Assembly (NCBI GenBank): GCA_021018995.1
Contig: CM037593.1
Coordinates: 11,064,088 to 11,128,087, forward strand
Length of the DNA stretch: 64,000 nucleotides
From: Chloranthus sessilifolius
Taxonomy: Eukaryota > Streptophyta > Magnoliopsida > Chloranthales > Chloranthaceae
Reading direction: 5' to 3'
The notes under the pieces are model-generated. The model worked only from the letters and a program-made list of their open reading frames with translations. It searched no databases and was not told the origin of the DNA. A program made the translations under genes and the position numbers. Of the stretch, positions 1-9,984 are shown in pieces; position 1 is the first letter of the stretch, and every line of letters starts with the position of its first letter.

Positions 1-258
1 TGGTGAGCTGATTCAAGACAAAAATGGAATTCTTAGCACTTCTCTAAGGTTTTTGAATTTCTCAATTTCTTTTTCACTTATACAGAATTTGAAGAAATTC
101 AAAAAAATATTTTCTTGAATTTCATTTCATCAAAGATCTTTGATTTTATTTAATTTTTCTCTTATTTTGTATGGTTTTTGGGTATGGAATATTTTTTTTC
201 CTTCGATTTTATGGTTAATAGGTTTGATATGAAATGTTGTGTTTTGTTTGGTTTTCAG

Positions 259-347
259 GAATTTCCTTATGGCAGTGAATGACCGGCTATGGAAGGTGGT
301 CTCTCCAAAGGATGTCTTCAAAAATTCGGACCAAGTTTATGTATGAA
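259..347 (+). other. Unidentified exon-like segment
   Basis: An 89-base stretch lies between a good acceptor (pyrimidine-rich tract ending TTTTCAG at 258) and a good donor (GTAAGT at 348). One frame stays open for about 28 residues (it includes VNDRLWKVVSPKDVF) before a TGA just ahead of the donor. I do not recognise the peptide. The flanking 1-258 and 348-479 are T-rich and show no gene. It may be a decayed exon or chance. Confidence 0.2.
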
Positions 348-479
348 GTAAGTCACTTCTCAGTCTGCTCCTGAAAATTTTCATTATTGCACGGTCTCTC
401 TCATGTCAAATGTTTTGATAATTATTGCAAATACAAAATATTTGTTCCTTGAACGTTTACCCACTTTACTAGATACCAT

Positions 480-926
480 GGCTGTTCTTGGGATTGCTCT
501 TTGGCAACAAAGAGCAGTCGACTTAAAAGAGCAGATTTAAATTGCTCTTTTAAAGAGACCCAAATTCAGCTCTTTCACCCAAGGATCAAAATTTTGGCTT
601 TCATTTCGATTTCAGAGGGGACAGAAATTGAAATTTTGAACCGAAATTTCGACCGAAAATTTAAATTTCTACCGAAATTTCAGCTGATAATTTCAATCCC
701 ATACAAAAAATGACCGAAATTTCGGTCTCATATTATGGTTTTAGTGGGGACCGAAACCAATAATTTAGGCCGAAATTTCGGTCATTTCGGCAAAAATTTT
801 GATCCTTGCTTTCACCCACCAAAAGAGCTAAGAGCACTTACAACCAAACAGAGTCCCATACTAAAGTGTTGTGGACCAGAGCAGAGGGTTGCTCTTTGCC
901 TCCAAAGAGAAATCCCAAACACAGCC
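480..926. mobile_element. PIF/Harbinger (Tourist-like) MITE, split by another MITE
   Basis: The ends are inverted: GGCTGTTCTTGGGATT at the left and AATCCCAAACACAGCC at the right, with internal AAAGAGC/GCTCTTT palindromes. The same family occurs at 11228-11418, where the target duplication TTA is intact, and in weaker form near 19281 and 21649. The GG..TGTTTGGG terminus plus TTA target fits PIF/Harbinger. Here the flanking trinucleotides (CAT/TAT) no longer match. Without the insert at 580-808 the element is about 210 bp. Confidence 0.7.
580..808. mobile_element. hAT-like MITE (CAAGGATCAAAATTTT family)
   Basis: The inverted termini read CAAGGATCAAAATTTT and AAAATTTTGATCCTTG, and the 8-bp target duplication CTTTCACC is perfect (572-579 and 809-816). 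An 8-bp duplication is typical of hAT. The interior is built of repeated GACCGAAATTTCGGT-like palindromes. Relatives lie at 18578-18744 and 40666-40830. It is inserted in the MITE at 480-926, so it is the younger of the two. Confidence 0.8.
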
Positions 927-1447
927 TATTTTCTTTTGACTGGACATCGGAATCTATTCAACAGTTCTATATGTATTCTTCCAAGTTACAATGAATACAT
1001 TTCCTTTTATTTAGTATACACTGGTCAGATAACATCACTTTCCCGATTTTATTTTTTGTCACTTTGCAGCCGATGTTCAAGCACCTTTTGGCTTTGCTGT
1101 TATCGTTGATTTGGTACCATGAGTCGAGCCTTAGAACAGACTCAATAGACTCGGGCAATCGCATGGTAATGTAAAATTTTGAATATTTTATTTTATACTT
1201 CTTAATTATTTACAAATATACCAGTCTCTCTCTCTTACCATTGTTATATATATCAATCATATATGATGCATATCAGATACATATCGGCCAATATGTTTTA
1301 GGTTAAGCCCCCTTCTGATGACGGCCCTATTTTATAGGAAGCCAAATATCGGGTCAAGCAGGTCAAATATAGGACCATATTTGCTCGTAACGAGTCATCA
1401 TCCGATGTGTATTGGAGAAAATACCCTTTTTGTAAATTTTTTTGTAA

Positions 1448-1510
<63 letters not shown>

Positions 1511-1745
1511 ATTATTTTAAAAGATACAAAAGGTGCTTCAATATCTGCTTATTTGGCCGGTACATAACTGATGTATTTGATATATATCCAGCTGATATGC
1601 CGATATAAGTTGGATTTTAAATACCTGTTCTTACCTGTTATGATCTTCATGAGTATTAAAACAAGTTGTTCTACCTGTTCAGTTGTTCTTGATTGATGGC
1701 ATCATGATCAAATCGACATGTAGCAAAGATGTTTTTATCTGCCTG
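927..1745. other. Gene-free stretch
   Basis: No coding segment is recognised. It holds the (TA)n tract at 1450-1505 and AT-rich unique-looking sequence. Confidence 0.5.
1450..1505. repeat. (TA)n microsatellite
   Basis: About 28 uninterrupted TA dinucleotides. Confidence 0.97.
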
Positions 1746-3495
1746 TGAAAATTCGGGGTTAACGATGATATTAGAAGAGAAATAATACAAACACAACCAC
1801 AAAATTAACAAAGACGATTTTAACATGAAAAACCCTTTCACAGGTAAAAATCACGGGATCTCTCTCAGATCCAAGGCAAACAATCCACTATGAATAATAC
1901 ATTCTTACGGTGCTAATGAATAAAATTCCCTTTCATTCATCTCACCAACAATGATCGCCTCTCACAATTATCCCATTCACAATGTAATGCTATCGCCTTC
2001 AATCGCCGTCTGTCACGATGGTCCACTCAATTCACATGAGCCCACTCGATTTACACGAGCCAATAAACTCTTGAAACGGCAAGGCAAAAGATTCTTTTAG
2101 ATTTACATCAATTCCGAACAAACACAAGAATATCTCAAAGAGAAGGGATATGGAGAATTCTCGAGAGAGTTTTTAAAATTGAAGCACTTTTCCTAAAATC
2201 CCTTACATCCTGAATCACACATATCCTATTTATACTATAGGGGCAAGGATGTCCTTGACTAAGGATGTCCTTGCCCAAGGATGTCCTTGAGACTCTAACT
2301 TCTCATAACCGTCGGAACCGCCGGAACACGGACGTCCGTGAATCACTCACGGATGCCCATGACCACGGATGTCCGTTAGTCCATTCACGGACGTCCGTCC
2401 ATCCGAATCACTGAATTTACTTAGTATATTGGAGCACTTCTAGATTTGATCGTGATTGCGACAAAATATTCAACAATCTCCCCCTTTGTCACAATCATGA
2501 TAAAATCTAGATTACAAAGACTCAAAGAAATAAAAAAATATATCATATTTTCTCTCTTCAAAGTCCTATACATTAATCTAGTATGAAAATAAAAAATTAC
2601 AACTCTATATGCTCCCCCCAAACTATTTGCGAAGTAAAATCAGATCAAGTAGGACCATCGAATACAAGAGGTTGTAGATGTAACTTCCCTAGAAATATCA
2701 TCCCGAGTTGGCCTTAACACTCAATTCGTGAGAATCAGACAAAGTGTACTGGCTCTGATACCAATTGAAAATTCGAGGTTAACAATGATATTAGAAGAGA
2801 AATGATGCAAACACAACCACAAAATTAACAAAGACGATTTTAACATGGAAAACCCTTTCACAGGTAAAAACCACGAGATTTCTCTCAGATCCAAGGCAAA
2901 CAATCCACTATGAACAATATATTCTTACAGTGCTAATGAATAAAATTCCCTTTCACTCATCTCACCAACAATGATCGCCTCTCACAATCATCCCATTATA
3001 ATGTAATGCTATCGCCTTCAACCGTCGTCTCTCACAATGGTCCACTCGATTCACACGAGTTCACTCGATTTACACGAGCTAATACATTCTTGAAACGCCA
3101 AGGCAAAAGATTGTTTGAGATTTTACATCAGTTCCGAACAAACATAAGAATATCTCAAAGAGAAGGGATATGGAGAATTCTCGAGAGAGTTTTTAAAATT
3201 GAAACACTTTTCCCAAAATCTCTTACATCCTAAATCACACATATCCTATTTATACTATAGGGGCAAGGATGTCCTTGACTAAGGATGTCCTTAATCAAGA
3301 ATGTTCTTGAGACTCTAACTTCCCATAATCGTCGAAACCGCCGGAACACGGACGTCCGTGAATCACTCACGGATGTTCGTGACCACGGATGTCTGTGAGT
3401 CCATTCACGGATGTCCGTCCATCCGAACCACTAAATTTACTTAGTATATTGGAGCACTTCTAGATTTGATCGTGATTGCGACAAAATATTCAACA
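1746..3495 (-). mobile_element. LTR retrotransposon with a 290-bp interior (non-autonomous)
   Basis: Two direct repeats of 730 bp (1746-2475 and 2766-3495) begin TGAAAATTCG and end TTCAACA. On the minus strand the order is 5' LTR (2766-3495), primer-binding site TGGTATCAGAGC (complement at 2752-2763), a short interior, a polypurine tract (complement ATCTCCCCC from 2476) and 3' LTR. Flanks GCCTG (1741-1745) and GCCTA (3496-3500) look like a 5-bp target duplication with one change. The interior of 290 bp has no coding capacity, so the element must depend on proteins from elsewhere. The LTRs differ at a few per cent of positions by eye, so insertion is not recent. Each LTR has a minus-strand TATA-like TATAAATAG near 2230/3250 and a cluster of ACGGACGTCCGT-like palindromes. 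Confidence 0.9.
2752..2763 (-). promoter_or_regulatory. Primer-binding site (initiator Met-tRNA type)
   Basis: GCTCTGATACCA on the plus strand is the complement of TGGTATCAGAGC, the usual Met-tRNA primer site of plant copia elements. It lies 2 bp inside the 5' LTR of the minus-strand element at 1746-3495. Confidence 0.9.
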
Positions 3496-3689
3496 GCCTA
3501 ATTCTTGAGGTCAGAGTTCTTAACCTTACCAATGCAATTTCTCTGTAAATATTTTTTATGCTTACTTGCTTTGATCACTTTCTTGATTTGTTTATTTATT
3601 TGGGGCTTTGATGTTATTGTTGATTAGGCTAGTTTCTTATAACAATCATGGACTTGTAATGTAGTTTAGAATTTTGAAATTTTGTTTTG

Positions 3690-4190
3690 TAATTTTTAAT
3701 TAGTTGTAGACAAACTAGAACCGCCACAGATATTAGCAATCCTCTCTAAAGACACTATCTATGCTTCCTCTAATGGACATCAAATATCCTCCTACAGACA
3801 ATAGATGCCTGAACCGAGTATCAAATCTCATCTCGAGTTGTCGCCTCCACCTGCTTCACTGAGTGCTTAACATTTGAGAAATTCCTCGAGTTCATTTCTT
3901 CCACAGACCCCACATAATTGTCATAGGGACTATCTTCCGCACTAATTTTCCTCTAGATTACAAGTGACAGTTTCACCAATCAGATAATAAATTTTTACAT
4001 TTACTAGGGAAGCAGTAATTTATCCCAAATTTCTACAGGAAATTATTCCAAAACTCGAGCAAGGGAGTAGAATATAAATAGATGCTCAACTGATTCCCTG
4101 ACTCCGTGATGCATAAAACACTTGTTGGGAATGCACTTACCACTGCAGATCAAATTGTTCATCCTCAAAACCCTACCCTAAGCAACCCAC
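3690..4190 (-). pseudogene. LINE ORF2 C-terminus (zf-RVT region) remnant
   Basis: Read on the minus strand with frameshifts, this stretch gives peptides typical of the tail of plant LINE (non-LTR) reverse transcriptases. A segment like NKCFMHHGVRESVEHLF lies near 4060-4130, then IMWGLWKK..NSRNFSNVKHSV near 3860-3930. This is the zinc-binding zf-RVT domain followed by the conserved W-rich motif. One cysteine of the zinc site appears changed. Several stop codons interrupt it and no poly-A tail could be fixed. Nothing else is seen between 3496 and 4224. The family call rests on my memory of the motif pattern. Confidence 0.5.
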
Positions 4191-4224
4191 CAGCAATAAA
4201 TGGTAATGGTCATCTACCCAAATG

Positions 4225-4334
4225 CTATAGAAATGTCAATTCTTAAAATGAGAATTTGTTTCTCTTCCCCAAATACTTGGTAATCATTGCCAAAAATATA
4301 GGCATTGGGACTTTAGGAATTGACATTTCTATAG
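4225..4334. repeat. 110-bp foldback (inverted repeat)
   Basis: Perfect 18-bp arms, CTATAGAAATGTCAATTC (4225-4242) and its complement (4317-4334), extend inward with mismatches around a loop of about 74 bases. It may be a tiny MITE. It lies just upstream of the RPN5 exons. No target duplication was found. Confidence 0.7.
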
Positions 4335-4397
4335 TATGTATTAAAACACTGTTTTTTGCAAAGCATTTGTCTATAATGAGCCACTGGCTCATTGCAG

Positions 4398-6522
4398 ACA
4401 ATGAGGGTTACTGCTGGGTTATCCTTTGCTGAGCTAATTAAAACACTAAACAGTGTTTCAGCTGGGAAGGTAAATGCATTTCAAAATCTTGGTCGATGGC
4501 TCTGGTCTAGCTTATAGTTTCTTAGAGCATTGAATTTGCAAAGGCACCTGTTAATGTATGTTACATATCTTTTTGCAGATATATGTTGAAATAGAAAGGG
4601 CGCGGTTGATCAAGAAACTTGCAAAGATTAAGGAAGAACAAGGGCTTATTGTTGAGGCTACTGATTTGATGCAAGAAATTATTGTAAGTGTAGAATAGCT
4701 AGACTTCTTATAATTTAAATTATCTATGTTGGTTTAATTCTTCTAATATCATACTTAAAGAGAAGTTAGTGCATGGTATTGTGGAGGTTTAATTTCTTTA
4801 ACAGTTAACAGTGCTTTCTCTTGATGAATATATTGCATTGCAGGTGGAAACATTTAGAGCAATGGCAAAAACAGAAAAAATAGTCTTTATCCTTGAACAA
4901 GTATGGTAATCCCTTTAGTAGCACTTTTGAAAATCATGAAAGGACGTAATTAATAAACTGATAATGGTTATAGAAAATTGGTCCTAACATTAACTTATTT
5001 TCCTGCTGATTTGTTGAATTTTAAAACTATGCAGGTTCGTTTGTGTTTAGATCGCCAAGATTATGTATGTGCACAAATACTCTCTAAGAAAATTAGTCCT
5101 CGAGTGTTTGATGTAGATACTTCAAAAGAGAAGAAAAAACCAAAGGAAGGTGATAATGTTGTTGAAGAAGCTCCCTCAGATATACCCTCTTTGTTAGTGT
5201 GAGAATTTTTTTCATTATCATGACTTAAAAAATCAGTGTTGCTCCTTAGAAAAATGGTCTTGTCAAGTAAATCTATATAACAAATTGTTTTATCATTTTT
5301 GGACCCACAGTCGTCCGTAATACACTCACGGACAATCGTGAGTGATTCACGGACGTCCGTGACCCGAAATCTTATAAATTCTAGGAAGTTCGGACAGTTT
5401 GATAATTGATTCGAAAATCCTCTTTTGTCAAATTTCTAGTCCAAACTTTATCCTTGAGATTACTTACCATTTGTTGATTTCAATTTTAAATCTCAATGAT
5501 GAGTGCATCTTTTCTAATTTTTGTTTGAGAGTGTAAGACTTGTGAGAGACAAGTGGACCCTCGTGAGAGACGACGGTTGTTGGAAATATTCACTGTGGAT
5601 AGAATGATGGTGAGAAACTGTTATTATTGGTGATAGGAGTGGTAGGGCATATCATTCCAAAGAGGCACTGTAAGGTTATTAATTCATAGTGAATTTTATC
5701 TTGGATCTGAGATAGATCCCGTGATTTTTACCTGTGATGGATTTTCCACGTTAAAAAACGACTTGCGTTCTTATTTTTGTTGTGTGGTGATTGTGAGTAG
5801 TATTAAATTGCTGAATTTTATAGATTATTATAAACTCCTAAATTACAATATTGTGAGAATTTTTGTCATCATCGACTTAAAAAATCAGTGTTGCTCCTTA
5901 GAAAAATGGTCTTTCCAAGTAAATCTGTATGACAAATTGTTTTGTCATTTTTGGACTCACGGTCGTCCGTAGTACACTCACGGACGTCCGTGACCCGAAA
6001 TCTTATAAATTCTAGAAAGTTCGGACAGTTTGATAACTGATCCGAAAATCCTCTTTTGTCAAATTTATTGTCCAAACTTTATCCTTAAGATTACTTACCA
6101 TTTGTTGATTTCAATCATAAATCTTAATGATGAGTGCATCTTTTCTAATTTTTATTTGAGAGTGTAAGACTTGTGAGAGACAAGTGGACCTTCGTGAGAG
6201 ACGACGGTTGTTGAAAATATTCACTGTGGATAGAATGATGGTGAGAGGCTGTCATTGTTAGTGATAGGAGTGGTAGGGCATATCATTCCAAAGAGACACT
6301 GTAAGGTTATTAATTCATAGTGAATTTTATCTTGGATCTGAGATAGATCCCATGGTTTTTACCTGTGATGAGTTTTCCACGTTAAAAAATGACTTGTGTT
6401 CTTATTTTTGTTGTGTGGTGATTGTGAGTAGTATTAAATTGCTTAATTTTATAGATTATTATAAACTCCCAAATTACAGTTAGAGTTGAAGCGGATATAC
6501 TAGGAGCTAATGATTAGGTACG
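4398..6522 (+). pseudogene. RPN5: 26S proteasome regulatory subunit RPN5 (PSMD12-like), partial
   Basis: RPN5 is a PCI-domain subunit of the 19S lid. Four exons with standard splice sites are seen: 4398-4469 (ends KTLNSVSAGK), 4579-4683 (starts [10 protein letters not shown]), 4844-4900 (ends FILEQ) and 5035-5197 continued at 6484-6522 ([19 protein letters not shown] ... DIPSLL then ELKRIY). The peptides match plant RPN5 closely. The last exon is split by 1286 bp of LTR DNA with target duplication GTTAG. After the insertion a codon expected to be Tyr is TAG (6501-6503). The first exon carries about ten residues that do not fit the family. The N-terminal third and everything after the ELMIRY motif are missing from the window. 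It is most likely a partial duplicate of a working gene elsewhere. Identification is sure; lack of function is very likely. Confidence 0.93.
5198..6478 (+). mobile_element. Two tandem LTRs with 4 bp between them, inside an RPN5 exon
   Basis: Copy 1 (5198-5847, 650 bp) and copy 2 (5852-6478, 627 bp) both begin TGTGAGAATTTTT and end AAATTACA, the TG...CA ends of LTRs. Only ATAT (5848-5851) separates them. The pair is flanked by a perfect 5-bp target duplication GTTAG (5193-5197 and 6479-6483), so it counts as one insertion. The LTRs differ by a roughly 21-bp indel near 5330 and scattered substitutions. No primer site, polypurine tract or coding sequence is present. The motif TGAGATAGATCCC...TTTTTACCTGTGA and the ACGGACGTCCGT palindromes relate these LTRs distantly to the element at 1746-3495, which lies in the opposite direction. 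Confidence 0.9.
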
Positions 6523-7812
6523 GTAATATCAGCTGCTTTTTGTCAATTCTCATAGGACAAGAAATACCTTTCCTTCTTACCTTTTTATTCTCTAAAAATT
6601 TTCTCTTCCTGTTCTGAATTTTTTTATTGGTATTTTGTTTTGCATGCTTTTCAAAATTCTAATTTGGCTACATTTTACTGGTCTTATTTATGTTGGAAAT
6701 CAAATCACATTTGTAGCCCATTTTCGCCTGTTGCGTTATTGGCACCATTCCAATCATTTCTATTTCCATTTTCTAGTTATATGAAGCTATTGTAGCAAGT
6801 TCAGCAAAAGTTCAATTATTTGTGGGAGGTTATCTGCCTAGGCATAGCCAGCATATGCTTACCCACGTTGCACATCATGAGGATGGATATGTCGCGTTTA
6901 GGTGAGGGTGCTTGAAGTGGGGTTGACAAATAACACAAAGTTAATTGCTTTCTTCTTTAGGGAAAAAGGACAATAACTCTCATCTACTATCATCCTTAAT
7001 CCCTTAAATACCACTTTTTTATGGGTAAAAGGTGTCTGAGTGGGGATGGGGTGTGGGGTATGATGTTATAAAAGATGCCAAGAATCCAAAAAGGAAGAAA
7101 TAATACAAACTTAAGTGTACCTTCGACCAGGGTTACCCAATTCGCTTTCACCCACCTATGGAAACGCGAATTGGTTCACAGTTCGGTTTGGTCCAATTTG
7201 ACTAGTTGGTTCGGTAGGTTTAGCACTTTAATTTGATTTGATTTTTTTTAAATACTAGAACTAAGAGTGTCAGTAGCAAGACTTGAACCTGCTTAATCAA
7301 GTATGTACTTTGCCAGCTAGTAATTTTTATCAACTTTTAACCATATTTTCATTAACTAAAATGGAGATACAGCGGATCAAGGATAATACAAGGAGCTAAG
7401 TTAGAGGGAGAAAAAAGGACAAAAAGACCACCAAACCAAAAACAATAGCATAAAAAGAAAAGACGACACTCTAATAGAAAGGCAGCAGCTAAGCTAGACA
7501 TCGTGCCCTCAAAAACAAAAGAATCGTGGTTGTCAGATTTGCACTTTGTACTTTAAAAGAACAATTAATATTATTAAGTATATTTATTATTATTTATTTA
7601 AGAACTTATCAAAGTATTTTATATTTTCATTTAATACTCATCCTACCCTTACCAAACTTGCTTGGATATAATAAACCGTGATCTATGAACCCGAATTCAA
7701 ATCCAGCGAACCAGTGAATTAGGTAACATTTCCTTCAACCAAACAATCATCCACAAAAGGAGGGCATTCAACTTGATAGAATGAGGTTGTAACTAAACCT
7801 GTGACAAATCTA

Positions 7813-7843
7813 CATAAGAACTTAGTGAGTAACAAGGGCCCTT
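7813..7843 (+). pseudogene. Peroxidase exon scrap (~30 bp)
   Basis: The string ATAAGAACTTAGTGAGTAAC and the next bases match the peroxidase exon at about 8863-8893 (ATAAGAATTTAGTGAGCAAC) at nearly every position. One frame reads [10 protein letters not shown], compared with [12 protein letters not shown] in the larger fragment. The match is short and may be a stray duplicate of the neighbouring exon. Confidence 0.35.
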
Positions 7844-8143
7844 ACCAAACTGGGTTTGAAATGACTCCCTTGGGTAATTGTCTATAGTGGGCGTGCGTTA
7901 TTTGTAAAATAGTAGTGACAGGGGGACACTACGCTTCGCCGGGATCCGGCTCTTGCATGGCGCATTTGCATCGCCGCGCAATGGTGGATTAGGTCCAATT
8001 GATTGAACCTGATTTCCTATTCAACCAGATCTCCGGCCTTTAGGTATGAGAGAACCCTGACTACATGTGATTGTATAAAATTAGACACCATGGAAGTCAA
8101 AATTCTCTCATATCCAATGGCCAGAAATCTGGCGGAACATCCC

Positions 8144-8146
<3 letters not shown>

Positions 8147-8192
<46 letters not shown>
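8147..8192. repeat. (ATT)n microsatellite
   Basis: About 15 ATT units lie in what would be the intron before the peroxidase exon at 8218. Confidence 0.97.
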
Positions 8193-8194
<2 letters not shown>

Positions 8195-8217
8195 TTTTAT
8201 GAAATTTGAATTTTCAG

Positions 8218-9072
8218 TTAGGTGGGCATTCATGGACATTACAAATAGGCAGGAGAGATTCAACGTCTGCGAGCTTTAGTGCTGCTAATAGTGGCTGGCA
8301 ACATCCCCTCATTTACATCTGACCTCAACGGCCTTATATTTGCCTTCTCAAACAAAGGTTTTAGTGAGAAGGAAATGGTGACCCTCTCAGGTGAACAAAA
8401 TCTTATTTTTTTGATAACCTGGGTGTTCGGCCTCTTAGACCACCCACGCCGGGTTAGCATGGGTTATAAATCTCTTGGGTGGCCTCAAGGGAAAGATTCG
8501 AAACTCAGGTTTCCTGCTTCTGGAGGTGGTTAATTACCTGGCCAGCATGCCAAATCCCTTGAAAGAAGCGGTTGCCTTGCTTTTCAATTAGTATATATTC
8601 TACATGACCCTCATAAATCTTTATGCAAATTTGTTATAGCTCTTCCATTTCTTAATACTCAAACGTTCTTATTTTTTCCATCTCCAGGATCTCACACAAT
8701 AGGCCAAGCCCAGTGTAGTTTATTCCGAACTCAAATCTACAACGAAACCAACATAGATTCAACTTATGCTACGTCATTGCAATCGAATTGTCTAAGCACC
8801 AGTGGCGACAATAATCTCTCTCCACTTAATACTTCGTCCCCAACGTTTTTTGATAGTGGGTATTATAAGAATTTAGTGAGCAACAAGGGCCTTCTGCATT
8901 CAAACCAACAACTCTTCAACCGTGGGTCGACTGACGATCAAGGCAAATCATACAGCACAAACTCAGTGTCTTTCTTGAATGATTTCGCTAGCGCCATGGT
9001 GAAGATGGGAAACATCATTCCTCCCACAGGCACAATGGAGAGATTAGGACCAATTGTAGGAAAACAAATTGA
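8218..9072 (+). pseudogene. Class III plant peroxidase, last two exons only
   Basis: Secreted heme peroxidases of this class act in the cell wall and vacuole. Exon 3 (8218-8390) follows a TTTTCAG acceptor and reads GGHSWTLQIGRRDSTSASFS, then NIPSFTSDLNGL and FSNKGFSEKEMVTLSG. Exon 4 (8688-9072) opens with SHTIGQAQC, carrying the proximal heme-ligand His, and runs through [14 protein letters not shown] and [10 protein letters not shown] to the usual [14 protein letters not shown] end. Exons 1 and 2, with the distal His, are absent upstream. Exon 3 has a 4-bp TGGC duplication near 8291-8298 that shifts the frame. Exon 4 has lost one A near 9033-9035, after which the expected C-terminus reads in another frame to TGA at 9070-9072. 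Between the exons, 8395-8560 resembles a short repeat. The fragment cannot make an enzyme. Confidence 0.93.
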
Positions 9073-9499
9073 GTCGAAATACTACTTACACATAATAGTC
9101 GTGTGTTCTCTTATTTAGATGAGCTTAATAAAGATGATAAGGTAGTGCGGTATGTTGTAAGAACTAGAACCAACTAGTTCATATGTGCTACAGCGGGAAC
9201 CCTTTTGTAATGTATCTTTTTTTCTTTGAGATTGAAAAATTAGAAGTTTGTGGCTCTTATAATTGAGGAAGGATAATTGGTTTTCTGAAGGATTTTTTTA
9301 ATCTAAAAATGTATCCAAGAAACAAGAATAGGCTTTTATAGAGGATATAACACTTTCTTGAAGAAGTTTGAAGGTTTAGCACAACTAATTCACTTTTTAA
9401 TTCTTACAAGCATGAATGAATCTTACCTATAGGGCCTAAATGGGCCGGCTAGGTACAAGCATGAATGAATCTTATCTTTCTAATCCAACCCTGTTAGTA
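9073..9499. other. Gene-free stretch
   Basis: This is 3' flank of the peroxidase fragment. An ATGAATGAATCTTA motif occurs twice, near 9411 and 9460. No gene is seen. Confidence 0.5.
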
Positions 9500-9714
9500 A
9501 TGCGGTATAAATATGGTAGTGGCAGTTTTTTAATTGTCACTACTATTGATAACTTAGCGGCAGTTTTTACTATTGATAACTTAGCGGCAGTTTTTACTAA
9601 AAATTGCCGCTAATACCCTCATCGGCAATTTAAAAATTGCCGCTAAAACAAAGTAGCGACAGCATTAGTAGCGGCAGTTTTTGGCTGTCGCTAATAGTCT
9701 TATTTTTTGTAGTG
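9500..9714. mobile_element. CACTA-type MITE
   Basis: It is built of repeated TTAGCGGCAGTTTTT / AAAAATTGCCGCTAA inverted units and ends TTTTTTGTAGTG, the complement of CACTACAAAAAA. Relatives lie at 39744-39890 (3-bp target duplication AAG) and about 41362-41512. The left boundary is uncertain; a CACTAC also occurs at 9538. Confidence 0.7.
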
Positions 9715-9944
9715 GTAATCTCCTTGGCTAGACATAGTCGAATCGTACTACTCTCTTGAAGTTTGAATTCTTCCGAATCACCATCAAACATATCCATCGG
9801 CTTACTCGTAAGTCCTTTCAACGCCTTGTGCAATCCTTGTTGAATCAATATTTTTCATACTTGTACTTGTCACAAGCAGAAATTAATCTTTCCGTCAAAT
9901 TTTTCAACCTCGAACTTCGAAACTTTTGCGGACTTTGATGTCAT
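9715..9944 (-). pseudogene. Ty1/copia gag N-terminus fragment (Tork-like)
   Basis: On the minus strand a start codon at 9944 opens a frame reading KFEVEKFDGK, followed after two stops by IQQGLHKALKG and STIRLCLAKEI, typical of copia Gag (UBN2 family). It is cut off by the CACTA MITE at 9714 and nothing of pol follows. It lies just inside the LTR at 9985-10437, with a degenerate Met-tRNA primer site (complement CTCTGATACTA at 9973-9983) between them. Confidence 0.75.
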
Positions 9945-9984
9945 CTCCGATCGTAGAACATAAACCTAATGACTCTGATACTAA

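Larger units (their letters stand above)
6523..8217. other. Gene-free stretch with TE debris
   Basis: No gene is recognised. The next RPN5 exon is not found here. A 30-base peroxidase-like scrap lies near 7813-7843. An (ATT)n tract is at 8147-8192. The A-rich block 7350-7530 resembles the end of a retroposon but cannot be classified. Confidence 0.5.

Noticed and set aside
7920..7990. GC-rich patch that might be a tRNA or a transferred organelle piece
   Set aside because: No cloverleaf or conserved A/B boxes could be drawn and no organelle gene is recognised.
8003..8209. Open frame ending in a long Ile run
   Set aside because: It is a translation of the (ATT)n microsatellite and its flank.
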